NCBI RefSeq assembly: GCF_019049245.1
Contig: NZ_JAGMUK010000239.1
Coordinates: forward strand, 1-64,000
Direction: 5' to 3'
DNA: 64,000 bases
Source of the DNA: Streptomyces sp. AC555_RSS877
Lineage (GTDB): Bacteria > Actinomycetota > Actinomycetes > Streptomycetales > Streptomycetaceae
This document shows, one piece after another, positions 41,541 through 50,640 of the stretch (within the stretch, counting starts at the first letter, position 1; each line of letters starts with the position of its first letter). A model generated the notes under the pieces. That model did not search any database. It saw nothing but the letters and a program-made list of their open reading frames with translations, and was not told the origin of the DNA. Position numbers and translations under genes: made by a program.

Positions 41541-44051
41541 CTACGACCACCGCATGCCGATCGCGGACAGCTGCTTGACCCGCTCCGGGGTGAGCGTCGC
41601 GGCTCTGCTGCGCTGGTTGCTGACCCATGCCCCGAGGCGGAGCTCCCGTTCCTCCTGGTCCTCGCCGCTGTCGCCGTCGCCGTGGCCGACGACGATCGTC
41701 TCGACGTGCTTACGCGGTACCTTCAGGTGTCCTTCGCACTGGTAGTACTGCGTGGCGGCCTCGTAGTGCACCGCCCATTTGTCGGCTTGCGAGGTACGCG
41801 GCCTGGGCTTCTCGTCCTCGGTGGCGGGCTCGATGCCGAGGATGTGCTCGCACAGCCACTGTTGCACGGTGGTGAGCTTGTCCCAGCCGAGTCGGGCCGA
41901 TCTCACCCATCGTCCGAGGTCTTCGCCCTGGTGGATGACGTCGCCCGGTTCGGTGGGCAGTGTGCCGCCGGCTTCCAGGTGTTGTCGGGTGAGGTGGAAG
42001 GCGCGTTGCCATTCCACGGGCCAGGCCGGGCACCATGACGGGTCGATCTCCTCGAGCTGTTCGCGCCGGTCCTGTGACAGTGCCCCGGCCGCCGACTGGA
42101 CCGGGAGCCCTTCGGCGCGCCGCTGCTCGATCTCGGCAGCCTTCCGCGCCGCCGCCCTGGCGTTTTTAAGAAAGATCCCAACCTTGGCCCCCTGGTACGT
42201 GGCATCGAGCGGGGCGAGAGCGTGCCCGTTTTCGGCAGCCCACCCTCGAACGGCCGCGAGGCCTTCCTCCCACGCGACGTCGTAGTGCGACCACACCATG
42301 CCGAGCTTCTCCAGCTGCTCGATGCGGTCCTCGTCCATGTCCCCGCGGGCGTAGAACCTTCGGGCGTCGGCGACCCATTGCCCCAGCGGGAAATTGGCGA
42401 GCGAGGCCGGCCACCCCGCGGCTACCGCCTCGTCACCCGTCGGCACGCAGTAGGTGAACTGGACCTTGAGGTCCCCCATCTCGCGGGCGTGGATGACGGC
42501 GGCCTCGATGCCCCGCCGCCAGTGCTCGTGCTCGGGGTTGAGGACCCGCAGGTTGATGAACGCGGCCAGCGCGGCCGGGTCACGCGGCGTGGAGAACTTC
42601 AACAGCGCCTTCGCCGGCATTGAGGCGCCGCCCCCGCCAGTGCCCTCCTCCTCGCCCTTCCCGCGCGTCTGGACGCCCCTGGAGCGGCTTTGGGCCTGCT
42701 GCTCAGCGAGCTGCTCGACGATGCGGGCGTCGTGCGCGCGTAGGGCCTCCAAAAGCCTTGCGAGGCCGCCGAACGCCTGGCTCGTGAGCATGTTGTCCGC
42801 CGTCTCCCCGGGCCCCAGCAGCACGGGCACAACGAGGGACGCCATCTTGCCCTCGCCGGGCTGCATCCGCAGCGCCCGCCCCACGGCCTGGACCAGATCC
42901 GGCATCGAGCCGCGCACGTCTGCGAAGTACACGGAGTCACAATTTCGAGTGTCTACGCCTTCGCCCAGCACCTTCACCGAGCTCAGAAAGCCCTTCTCCA
43001 CGACGGTGCCGTCCGTGGCGATTCCGTCGGCGAACTCCCCGAGAACCCGCCGCCGGTGGCTGGGCTTGTGGTCGCCGCACAGCCAGTCCGCCCAGACGGT
43101 GGCCGGGTACAGCTCTGGGGCCGCGTCGTGCAACTGCGCGGCGACCTCGGGAAGGCCGGCCGCGAAAGCCTCGGCCTCCTTGACCACGTGATGGAACGTG
43201 AGCGTGCGGCGGAAGCCCTCCTCCGAAGCCGCCTTCACCAACGCCGTCTGCAGCGCGGCGAGCCGGGCCCCACGCACCTGGTCCGACCGCCCCTCGGCAC
43301 CGAGCAGCATGGCCGCCTGGAGCTGGGTGTCGGTGATGTCCGAGCACACCACCTGGTACGCGGCACAGATGCCCCGGTCGATCGCCTCCGACAGCGTCAG
43401 GGTGAAACATCTGCTGCCGAACGGCGAGTTGGGGTCGTCCTCCATGCTCGCCACCAGCTCGCCCGGCGCGCCCTGTTCGGAGTCCTCGTCGAGCTGCCAC
43501 AGCCGGGGCGTGGCCGTCATGTAGAGGCGGCGCAGGGAGGGGATCTTCTGGTTGTTGTGCACGACTGCCCATGGCTTACCGATCCGGCCGGAACACCGGT
43601 GGGCTTCGTCCACGACGATCAGGTCCCAACCAGGAAGGCCGCCCTCGTGGGCCCGTTCCAGTGTGCCGAGCCCGAGCGAGGCGTACGTGGCGAAGACGGT
43701 GACCTTGTCGAACGGGCGCACCCAGGAGACCAGCTGGTCCACGTCCGTGGTGTTGGGGAATGTCACCTGGTCCCCGCGCAGGGAGGAGACCCCGATCATC
43801 GGGCCCGTCCGAGCGCCGGCTCGCCAGGCGGTCTCGGTCTGGGCGAGCAGATCCAGCGAGGGCACGAGGACGAGGACACGGCCCGCGTGGAGTTCTTCGG
43901 CGCAGCGGGCGGCGACGAGGGTCTTGCCGGATCCGGTCGCCATGACCACCTGGGTGCGTAGTCCTTCCGCGGGCGTGAGCTTTCGGGCGGGCAGTTCGAG
44001 GGCCCGGAGGATCGCGTCGACGGCTTCTCGCTGGTGAGGTCGTAGGTCCAC
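41541..44051 (-). CDS. DEAD/DEAH-box helicase with helicase-associated repeats
   Basis: This 836-residue superfamily 2 helicase starts at GTG 44051 (MDLRPHQREAVDAILRALEL; Q-motif region). Motif I is MATGSGKTL (37-45), motif II VVDEAHRCSG (DEAH 148-151), motif III YMTATPRLW. The second RecA domain shows KVLGEGVDTRNCDSVYFADV and motif VI DLVQAVGRALRMQPG with the arginine finger. After about residue 480 come several helicase-associated repeats with the pattern W....GLAAVRGWAAENGHAL...YQGAKVG and LRLGAWVSNQRSRAATL. Members are common in actinomycetes and have unclear roles, possibly in defence or repair. An unknown 126-residue gene precedes it by 43 bp in the same direction. Confidence 0.9.
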   Translation of the reverse strand: MDLRPHQREAVDAILRALELPARKLTPAEGLRTQVVMATGSGKTLVAARCAEELHAGRVLVLVPSLDLLAQTETAWRAGARTGPMIGVSSLRGDQVTFPNTTDVDQLVSWVRPFDKVTVFATYASLGLGTLERAHEGGLPGWDLIVVDEAHRCSGRIGKPWAVVHNNQKIPSLRRLYMTATPRLWQLDEDSEQGAPGELVASMEDDPNSPFGSRCFTLTLSEAIDRGICAAYQVVCSDITDTQLQAAMLLGAEGRSDQVRGARLAALQTALVKAASEEGFRRTLTFHHVVKEAEAFAAGLPEVAAQLHDAAPELYPATVWADWLCGDHKPSHRRRVLGEFADGIATDGTVVEKGFLSSVKVLGEGVDTRNCDSVYFADVRGSMPDLVQAVGRALRMQPGEGKMASLVVPVLLGPGETADNMLTSQAFGGLARLLEALRAHDARIVEQLAEQQAQSRSRGVQTRGKGEEEGTGGGGASMPAKALLKFSTPRDPAALAAFINLRVLNPEHEHWRRGIEAAVIHAREMGDLKVQFTYCVPTGDEAVAAGWPASLANFPLGQWVADARRFYARGDMDEDRIEQLEKLGMVWSHYDVAWEEGLAAVRGWAAENGHALAPLDATYQGAKVGIFLKNARAAARKAAEIEQRRAEGLPVQSAAGALSQDRREQLEEIDPSWCPAWPVEWQRAFHLTRQHLEAGGTLPTEPGDVIHQGEDLGRWVRSARLGWDKLTTVQQWLCEHILGIEPATEDEKPRPRTSQADKWAVHYEAATQYYQCEGHLKVPRKHVETIVVGHGDGDSGEDQEERELRLGAWVSNQRSRAATLTPERVKQLSAIGMRWS

Positions 44052-44094
44052 GCCGGCTCTTCCTGCTGGTCTCGGGGCTATGGACTGTCTGCGT

Positions 44095-44475
44095 TCAGGT
44101 GGCGTTGTAGGCGAGTTCGGCCAGTTGAAGGGCGTCAGCCAGGCTCGTCTCGTCGGTGAGGTCGACGCTGACGCGGTATTCCCGGTGCCCGGTGGTCAGG
44201 GTCCGGGCGGATGTGATGCCGAGCTCGTCGAGCTGGTGTTGGGTGTAGTTGAGCCGGAGATTGATGGTGCTGTACTCCGCGTAGACGTAGGCGAAGCCGC
44301 CGAACTGGGATCCCTGCCGGCGCAGGCGCAGGTAGCGGCTGTAGTCCAGGGGAGCGTCGAGCAGTGCGTTCTTGCGCTTGATGCCGAAGACACCGACGTT
44401 GTCCCACCGGGTCGTCTCTTCGAGAAACCGGACGAACAGGCCGGGGGCCGGGCTGCGGCTCAGCAGCTGACGCAC
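44095..44475 (-). CDS. Uncharacterised protein upstream of the helicase
   Basis: From GTG 44475, with AGGAGACG directly upstream, the frame encodes 126 residues: RSPAPGLFVRFLEETTRWDN, VGVFGIKRKNALLDAPLDYS, RYLRLRRQGSQFGGFAYVYA and EYSTINLRLNYTQHQLDEL. The sequence is compact and globular in appearance, without signal peptide or membrane segment, and fits no family I know. It ends 43 bp before the helicase GTG on the same strand, so the two are probably cotranscribed and may act together. Confidence 0.6.
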   Translation of the reverse strand: MRQLLSRSPAPGLFVRFLEETTRWDNVGVFGIKRKNALLDAPLDYSRYLRLRRQGSQFGGFAYVYAEYSTINLRLNYTQHQLDELGITSARTLTTGHREYRVSVDLTDETSLADALQLAELAYNAT

Positions 44476-44703
44476 CGTCTCCTGTTGTTACGAGCATGAA
44501 TAGCATGCGTGCGGATCAAGGCTGCACGCCCGCACCCGATCGTGCCCCCGGTCCTGGAGATCGGCGCGACCGCTCGGTACCACGTCAATGAAGGATGGCG
44601 CCCGCTGGACGGGCGCCTGTGAGGAGTGCGAGGGCGGCGGCTGGAAACGGTGCTGGTGCGGTCGGCCTCCTGGAGGAGAAGCCGACCGCACCCGCACGGG
44701 GTG

Positions 44704-46149
44704 CTACTGCTTGTAGTACGTCGCGTCGGCCCGGTCGAGCGTGGTGCTGACGGGCTGGACGTAGAGCAGGTTCTCGTAGTGCCGGACGTAGCGGCCCGGG
44801 AAGTTGAACGACTCGAAGGACACGCCGTCCGCCGAGTCGGCGAGGCCGGCCCGCTGGTGGAACGTGGCGTCGTTCTTGAAGAGGGTCGTGCCGTCGCTCT
44901 TCTCCACCCACACCTCGAAGTTCTTGTGGCGCAGGTAGTAGCCGGGGAAGTTCGCCGATTCGAGGGAGACGGTGCCGCTCCCGGCGAGGCCGGGGACGAC
45001 GCGGAACTGGGAGTCGGCGAGGTTGGTGACGTTGGGCTCGGTCCTGGCCCGGAACTCCCAGTGGCGGATGTAACGGTCCGGGAAGTTGTACGAGGACAGG
45101 CGGACCGGGGTCGTGCCGTCGGCGACGGGGATGCCGAAGTTGGGTGTGCCGTCGGCGTTCCAGTAGAACTTCTGGTAGCGGGTCCGTCGGTTGGGGTCGT
45201 TGAGCGGGTCGCCGCTGATGTCCTTGTAGTTGCGGTCGTGGTAGACCAGGATGTCCGACTTGCCGTCCTCGGACGTGGTGAAGGTGTTGTGGCCGGGGCC
45301 GTACTGGCCGGTCGCGTCGTTGCTCTTGAAGACCGGGTTCGGGTTCTTCGTCCAGGAAACCGGGTTCATGAGGTCGGCGGTGGTGTTGGCGGTCAGCAGG
45401 CCGAGGCAGTAGTTGGCGTCGGTGGCCGCGGCCGAGAAGGTCATGAAGACCTTGCCGTTCCGCTGGATGACGGCCGGGCCCTCGTTGACGCGATGGCCGA
45501 CGGTCTCCCAGGAGTGGGTGGGCGTGGCGATCCGCGCCGGGGTGCCGCTGATGGTCCAGGGGTTGGACATCGGGGCGAGGTAGATGTTCGTTCCACTGCC
45601 GACGGCGGGGTCGTTCTGTGCCCAGCTGAGGTAACGGGTGCCGTTGTGGACGAAGGTCGTTGCGTCGAGCGAGAAGGTGTCGAGCGGCAGGGCGATGCGG
45701 CCCTTCTCGGTCCAGGTGCCGGTGAGCGGGTTGGCGGCGCTCGTCTCCAGGACGTACGGACGGATCTTCCAGATGTCGTTGCTTGCCCCGGCGGCGAAGT
45801 AGACGTACCACTTGCCGTCGATGAAGTGGATCTCCGGGGCCCAGATGTGGGCGCCCATCTCACCGCTGGCGTGCTTGGTCCAGATGGTGGTCTCGGCGGC
45901 CGTGGCGAGACCCTGGAGGGTGGTGGCCCGGCGCATGACGATCTTGTCGTAGGCGGGCACCGTGGCGGTGAAGTAGTAGTAGCCGTCGGTGTGCTTGAAG
46001 ATGTGCGGGTCGGCGCGCTGCTCGGCGATCGGGTTGGTGAAGGTCACGGCCGGGGACGCGGGGGCGGCGGCCTGTGCGGGGGCGGCGGGGGTCAGCAGGG
46101 CAAGCGCGGCGAGCGCGGCCGGCACGACCCGGGCGATGAGGCGTCTCAT
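44704..46149 (-). CDS. Secreted GH43 glycosidase with AbfB (CBM42-like) domain
   Basis: The 481-residue protein has a signal peptide (MRRLIARVVPAALAALALLT ending PAQAA). The five-bladed GH43 domain shows the general base in EQRADPHIFKHTDGYYYFTA, a second acid in FSLDATTFVHNG and the general acid in HRVNEGPAVIQRNG. The C-terminal 140 residues form an arabinose-binding AbfB trefoil with repeated units such as VRLSSYNFPDRYIRHWEFRA, VSLESANFPGYYLRHKNFEV and VSFESFNFPGRYVRHYENLL. It is an extracellular arabinofuranosidase or related exo-enzyme acting on plant arabinan or arabinoxylan. It follows another GH43 gene by 36 bp, so the two form an operon. Confidence 0.92.
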   Translation of the reverse strand: MRRLIARVVPAALAALALLTPAAPAQAAAPASPAVTFTNPIAEQRADPHIFKHTDGYYYFTATVPAYDKIVMRRATTLQGLATAAETTIWTKHASGEMGAHIWAPEIHFIDGKWYVYFAAGASNDIWKIRPYVLETSAANPLTGTWTEKGRIALPLDTFSLDATTFVHNGTRYLSWAQNDPAVGSGTNIYLAPMSNPWTISGTPARIATPTHSWETVGHRVNEGPAVIQRNGKVFMTFSAAATDANYCLGLLTANTTADLMNPVSWTKNPNPVFKSNDATGQYGPGHNTFTTSEDGKSDILVYHDRNYKDISGDPLNDPNRRTRYQKFYWNADGTPNFGIPVADGTTPVRLSSYNFPDRYIRHWEFRARTEPNVTNLADSQFRVVPGLAGSGTVSLESANFPGYYLRHKNFEVWVEKSDGTTLFKNDATFHQRAGLADSADGVSFESFNFPGRYVRHYENLLYVQPVSTTLDRADATYYKQ

Positions 46150-46185
46150 GGTTGGTTGTTCTCCTGATGGAGCTGCTCGGTCGCT

Positions 46186-47697
46186 TCAGGTTGTGGGGAC
46201 GAGCTTCCACTGCTGGCAGTTGTTGTTCAGCCAGGTCCACAGCCGTACGTTGGTCCCGTTCTGGGTGCCGCAGTTGGCGACGTCGGCGACCTTGCCGCTG
46301 TTCTCGTTCACGATCCGCACGTAGTCGCCGGTGGCCGTGTAGACCAGTCGGAACTTCTGGCAGTTGTTGTTCAGCCAGGACCACTGGGCGATGTCCGTGC
46401 CGTCGGCCGTGGCGCAGTTCGCGGTGTCCGCGACCTTGCCGGTCGCGACGTTGACCAGTCGGCTGGTGTCGTTGCCGAGGTCCTCGACGCGCCACTTCTG
46501 GTTGGCGCCGCCGGTGCAGCTCCACTGGAAGATGTTGGTGCCGTCCAAGGTGTTGCCGCCCTCGACGTCCAGGCACTTGCCGCTGTTGCGGTTCACCAGG
46601 GTGTACGCGGTCGGGGTCGTCGCCGTCTCGCCCGACGGGCCGGGCAGCGTGGTGCCGAGCGCGACCGGGGTGCCGAAGTTCGGCGTGCCGTCCGCGTTCC
46701 AGGTGAACTTCTGCGCCCGCGTGGTGCGGGTGTTGCCGCAGCCGCCGTTGGCGGTGCTGTTGGCGTGGTAGACGATCCAGTTCTCGGTGCCGTCGGGCGA
46801 CATGAAGAAGCCGTTGTGGCCGGAGCCGTAGACGCCCGCCGCGTCGTCGCGCTGGAAGACCGGGGTGGGCTTCTTGGTCCAGGACGACGCCAGCAGCGGA
46901 TCGCTGCCGGTCAGCTCCAGCTGGCCCAGTTTGTAGTCCGGGGTCGCGCAGGCACTCGCGGAGAAGGTGAGGAAGGTCCTGCCGTCGTGATAGAGCGGCT
47001 CGGGACCCTCGTTGACCGGGGCGCCCGAGGTCTCCCAGCTCGCGGTGGGGCTGGAGATGATGCGGAAGGTGGAGCTGCTCAGTGTGTACGGGTTGCTCAT
47101 CGGGGCGATGACCAGGCTCTGCGCGCTGCCGTCGATGAAGCCGCTGCCGAGCAGGTACAGCTTGTTGTCGTGCCTCAGGACGCTGGCGTCGATGAGCCAG
47201 CCGCCGGGGCTCAGATTGGAGCCGCTGAGCTGGTTCTTGTAGGTGTACGGGCCCATGGGGTCCGTACCGGCGCTCTCCAGGACGTGCGTGCGCTGGGAGT
47301 CGCAGCAGGCGACTCCGGCCTGCGCCGCGGAGTAGTACAAGTACCACTTGCCGTCGATGAAGTGCAGTTCCGGTGCCCAGATGTTGGCGTTCCGAGTGGG
47401 AGTGGTGTCACTCCAGACCTGGACGTTCGGGGCGGTGGACAGTCCGGCCAGGGTGGGCGACTTCCGCATGGTCAACACGCCGGTACCCGTCGTGGTGATC
47501 AGGTAGTAGTTGCCCTCGTAGTACTCCAGCCAGGGGTCGGCGCCCTTCTGCGACTCTATCGGGTTGGTGTAGGGCCTCCCTTCCGCGGCAGTGGCGGTCG
47601 GCTGGGTCACGGCACCCAGGAGCAGGGTGAGAAGAACGATGACGGCGGCGGGCCATCGAGGGGAGCGCGTGGTGAAACCTGCGCGTGTGTGGATCAC
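46186..47697 (-). CDS. Secreted GH43 glycosidase with ricin-type CBM13
   Basis: I choose the GTG at 47697 because AAGGGGA lies about 6 bases upstream; the ATG at 47712 is an alternative. The protein is about 503 residues with a signal peptide (RWPAAVIVLLTLLLGAVTQP). Catalytic GH43 features are QKGADPWLEYYEGNYYLITT, GWLIDASVLRHDNKL and APVNEGPEPLYHDGR. The C-terminus is a beta-trefoil of three repeats (LVNRNSGKCLDVEGGNTLDG, LVNVATGKVADTANC, IVNENSGKVADVANC, each with a QxW-like end). The family points to extracellular arabinan or xylan breakdown. It is the first gene of a two-gene unit with the AbfB-bearing GH43. Confidence 0.9.
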   Translation of the reverse strand: MIHTRAGFTTRSPRWPAAVIVLLTLLLGAVTQPTATAAEGRPYTNPIESQKGADPWLEYYEGNYYLITTTGTGVLTMRKSPTLAGLSTAPNVQVWSDTTPTRNANIWAPELHFIDGKWYLYYSAAQAGVACCDSQRTHVLESAGTDPMGPYTYKNQLSGSNLSPGGWLIDASVLRHDNKLYLLGSGFIDGSAQSLVIAPMSNPYTLSSSTFRIISSPTASWETSGAPVNEGPEPLYHDGRTFLTFSASACATPDYKLGQLELTGSDPLLASSWTKKPTPVFQRDDAAGVYGSGHNGFFMSPDGTENWIVYHANSTANGGCGNTRTTRAQKFTWNADGTPNFGTPVALGTTLPGPSGETATTPTAYTLVNRNSGKCLDVEGGNTLDGTNIFQWSCTGGANQKWRVEDLGNDTSRLVNVATGKVADTANCATADGTDIAQWSWLNNNCQKFRLVYTATGDYVRIVNENSGKVADVANCGTQNGTNVRLWTWLNNNCQQWKLVPTT

Positions 47698-47732
47698 TGA
47701 GGTCCCCTTCATCGGCCGTTCCCGGCAGACCA

Positions 47733-47755
47733 TCGATATGTGTCCGATATATCGA
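47733..47755. promoter_or_regulatory. Palindromic operator upstream of the GH43 operon
   Basis: TCGATAT (47733-47739) and ATATCGA (47749-47755) form a perfect 7 bp inverted repeat with a 9-base spacer, 36 bp upstream of the chosen GTG. The AT-rich dyad stands out from the surrounding sequence and is a likely repressor site for the arabinan-degrading genes. No matching regulator gene is nearby. Confidence 0.55.
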
Positions 47756-48303
47756 ATGACGTTCGGAACTCGGGCAGAAGGTAAAGCCCGGGAAGCCTTG
47801 CGTCAACACTCCTGTCACATGGGACTTCCTGCCGGCTCACCCGTGGGGGCGTGCATCAGGGTCGCCGGAACTCAGTGAGCGCCTCCGTGGCCGAGCTGGT
47901 CGGCCAGAACCCGCTGCCGTCTAACCCTGGGCCCATGGGGACATGATCCCGGCCCAGGCTGCATGCGGGTGGTGCCGCCGGGCCCGGGTCCTGGCCGCCG
48001 GGCCCGGCGTATGTGTCTGGTCCGGGTGGACCGGATCGCCTCCGGCGTCGCACATCCGATGTTTAAGGGTTCTCTTGCCTCTCGAGGGGTCGGGTGCCTG
48101 TGACTTCCGGGAAGTTTGCTCCCAACCTCTGGACATGCGCTCGCTTCTGACCCATTAATACTTTCCATGCCATCCAGCGGAGTGCACGCCTTCGTGTGGC
48201 TCCCCTCCCCCCGGCCATCCGTTGATGATTCATCCGAGGTTTGGTCCCGATGCTGAGCCAGTACGGTCCGTGCTGTCCGGTGGACACTCAGGAGAGATCT
48301 CCC
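47756..48303. other. Divergent intergenic region between GH43 and GH29 genes
   Basis: No frame looks coding. There is a direct repeat of GCCGCCGGGCCCGG at 47974-47987 and 47994-48007, which is also part-palindromic and could form a strong stem-loop. The promoter of the fucosidase must lie in the right half; I could not identify it with confidence. Confidence 0.4.
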
Positions 48304-50640
48304 TTGTCAGAACCGATCACTCGACGAAGAGTGCTGACGGGAATGGCGGCCATGACGGTCGCCGCCGCCGTCACGCAGACTTTGACGACCCCCGCTCATG
48401 CCGCCTCCACCCAACCGCTGTCCCTGCCGCCGCTGCGCATTCCCCAACTCGACATGGATGTGGAACAACAGCCCGACGAGAAGATCCAGTGGCTGCAGGA
48501 TGCCAAGATCGGCATGTTTATCCACTGGGGTGTCTACTCAGGGCCGGCCAAGGGCGAGTGGTACATGGAGAACGCCGCCATCACCCCTGAGAACTACGAG
48601 AAGTACGTCACTGACGCCACCGGCGAGCAGTTCACCGCCGACGCGTACAACCCGGCCGACTGGGCCCAGTTGGCGAAGGACATGGGCGCGAGGTACACGG
48701 TGCTCACGGCCCGTCATCATGACGGCTTCGCGCTGTGGCCGTCCACCCACCCCCATGCCTGGCACAGCGGGCAGGCGCCTGTGCAACGCGACTTCATCGG
48801 CCAGTACGTCACCGCAGTGCGCGCCGCCGGTCTCAAGGTGGGCCTGTACTTCTCGCCCCTGAGCTGGCGCTATCCCGGCTACTACGACGTCCACGGCACC
48901 AACTGCCTGGAGAACGCCTGGGGTTACACCACGGATCCCGCGCACAAGGAGAACGCGCGGATCATGAAGAACGAGGTGTACCAGCAGGTCAGGGAGCTGG
49001 TGACCCAGTACGGCAAGATCGACGATCTGTGGTGGGACGGTGGCTGGCTCGGCCAGAAGGGCTCGGACCGGGACGCGGCCTTCTTCTGGGAGCCCGGCAT
49101 GTTCCGCGCCACGGCGAACGAGTGGCCTGTGGACGCGGCGTACAGCGAGACCGACCCCGCCACAGGCCGTCCCCTTGGCCTGACCGGGCTGGTGCGCAAG
49201 CACCAGCCCGACATCGTCACCACCCTGCGCTCCGGCTGGATCGGCGATTTCGCGAGCGAGGAGGGCCCCTCCGTGCCCACGGGTGCCATCCGCACCGGAA
49301 AGGTGGCGGAGAAGTGCTTCACCATCGGTGGTGCCTGGGGCTACAAGGCCGGCTCGAGCGTAATGACCTTCGGCACCGCCATGAACATCCTGGTCAACGC
49401 CTGGGTGCGGAACATGACGTGTCTGGTCAACGTCGGACCGGACCGCACCGGTGTGGTGCCCAGCGCCCAGGCGGCCCTCGTCCACAGGATCGGTTCCTTC
49501 CTGAGCACCTGCGGTGAAGCCGTGTACGGCACCCGCGGCGGCCCGTGGAACCCCGTCGACGGCCAGTACGGGTACACGTACAAGGACAAGACCTTCTACA
49601 TCCACCTCCTCTCCGCCTACAGCGGTACGTCGTTCACCACCCCGTCCGTCGGCGACGCCAAGGTCACCCGGGTCTTCGACGTCGCCTCGGGCACCGACCT
49701 GTCCTACAGCGTGGACGGCAGCGGCAAGGTGACCGTCACCGGTGTCAACCGCACTCGCCTTCCTGAGGACAGCGTGGTCGGCGTCGTGCTGGACCGTACC
49801 GTGCGGCCGGCCGACATCGCCGTTGGCAGGACCGCCACGGCGAGCAGCCAGGAAACCTCCAAGGCAAACACCGCGGCGAAGGCGGTCGACGGTTCCACCG
49901 CGACGCGTTGGTGCGCGAACAACGGCAACACCGGACACTGGCTGAAGGTGGACCTGGGGGCAACGAAGTCGATCACCGGCGCGCGTATCGCCTGGGAGTC
50001 CAACGCCACCAACTACCGGTACAGGATCGAGGGCTCCACCGACAACGCGACCTGGACCACGCTGGCCGACCGCACGGACACCACCAGCACAAGACAGGTC
50101 CAGGTCGCCATGTTCAGCGCCCAGGCCAGGTACGTACGGGTGACCGTGACCGGACTGCCCTCCGGCGTATGGGCCTCCATCCGCAACCTGGAGGTCTACG
50201 ACCGCCCCTTCACCGCGGACCTGGGCACCTACCGGCTGGTGAACCGCAAGAGCGGCAAGGTTCTGGACGTCAGCGGAGCCTCAGGCGCCGACGGCGCGGC
50301 CGTCATCCAGTGGCCGTCGACCGGCGGCACCAACCAGCAGTGGCAGCTGCTGCCGAACATCGACGGCTCCTACCGGCTGGCCAACGCCCGCAGCGGCAAG
50401 GTTCTGAACAGCCCAAGCGGCTCCGCGCAGGGCGCCGCCCTCGACCAATGGACCGACAACGACAGCGGCAACCAGTGGTGGAACCTGGTCCCCGCGACCA
50501 GCGGCTACTACCGGCTCGTCAACGTCCGCAACGGCTGGTGCGCCGACATCAAGGACGCCTCCACCACCGACGGCACCGCGGTCATCCAATGGCCCGACAC
50601 CGGCGGGTCGAACCAGGAATGGCAGGTCATCGCCCTGTAG
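48304..50640 (+). CDS. Secreted GH29 alpha-L-fucosidase with CBM32-like and CBM13 modules
   Basis: The likely start is TTG 48304, preceded by GGAGAGAT (48291-48298), giving 778 residues. A twin-arginine signal is visible (TRRRVLTGMAAMTVAAAVTQ ending PAHAA). The GH29 barrel includes AKIGMFIHWGVYSGPAKGEW, TARHHDGFALWPSTH and the nucleophile region KIDDLWWDGGWLG. Next comes a galactose-binding-like (F5/8 type C) module from about residue 500 (AAKAVDGSTATRWCANN, HWLKVDLGATKSITG). A ricin-type trefoil follows, with repeats YRLVNRKSGKVLDVSG, YRLANARSGKVLN and YRLVNVRNGWCADIKD. Two binding modules suggest a polymeric or glycoprotein substrate. It is transcribed away from the GH43 operon. Confidence 0.92.
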   Translation: MSEPITRRRVLTGMAAMTVAAAVTQTLTTPAHAASTQPLSLPPLRIPQLDMDVEQQPDEKIQWLQDAKIGMFIHWGVYSGPAKGEWYMENAAITPENYEKYVTDATGEQFTADAYNPADWAQLAKDMGARYTVLTARHHDGFALWPSTHPHAWHSGQAPVQRDFIGQYVTAVRAAGLKVGLYFSPLSWRYPGYYDVHGTNCLENAWGYTTDPAHKENARIMKNEVYQQVRELVTQYGKIDDLWWDGGWLGQKGSDRDAAFFWEPGMFRATANEWPVDAAYSETDPATGRPLGLTGLVRKHQPDIVTTLRSGWIGDFASEEGPSVPTGAIRTGKVAEKCFTIGGAWGYKAGSSVMTFGTAMNILVNAWVRNMTCLVNVGPDRTGVVPSAQAALVHRIGSFLSTCGEAVYGTRGGPWNPVDGQYGYTYKDKTFYIHLLSAYSGTSFTTPSVGDAKVTRVFDVASGTDLSYSVDGSGKVTVTGVNRTRLPEDSVVGVVLDRTVRPADIAVGRTATASSQETSKANTAAKAVDGSTATRWCANNGNTGHWLKVDLGATKSITGARIAWESNATNYRYRIEGSTDNATWTTLADRTDTTSTRQVQVAMFSAQARYVRVTVTGLPSGVWASIRNLEVYDRPFTADLGTYRLVNRKSGKVLDVSGASGADGAAVIQWPSTGGTNQQWQLLPNIDGSYRLANARSGKVLNSPSGSAQGAALDQWTDNDSGNQWWNLVPATSGYYRLVNVRNGWCADIKDASTTDGTAVIQWPDTGGSNQEWQVIAL

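Noticed and set aside
44626..46167. Plus-strand open frame of 513 codons
   Set aside because: Antisense to the GH43-AbfB gene; Gly/Val/Arg-rich translation with no domain.
47974..48007. Possible CRISPR-like or functional repeat (two GCCGCCGGGCCCGG units)
   Set aside because: Only two units 20 bp apart, GC-rich and self-complementary; more likely a chance or structural repeat. No CRISPR array was seen anywhere.
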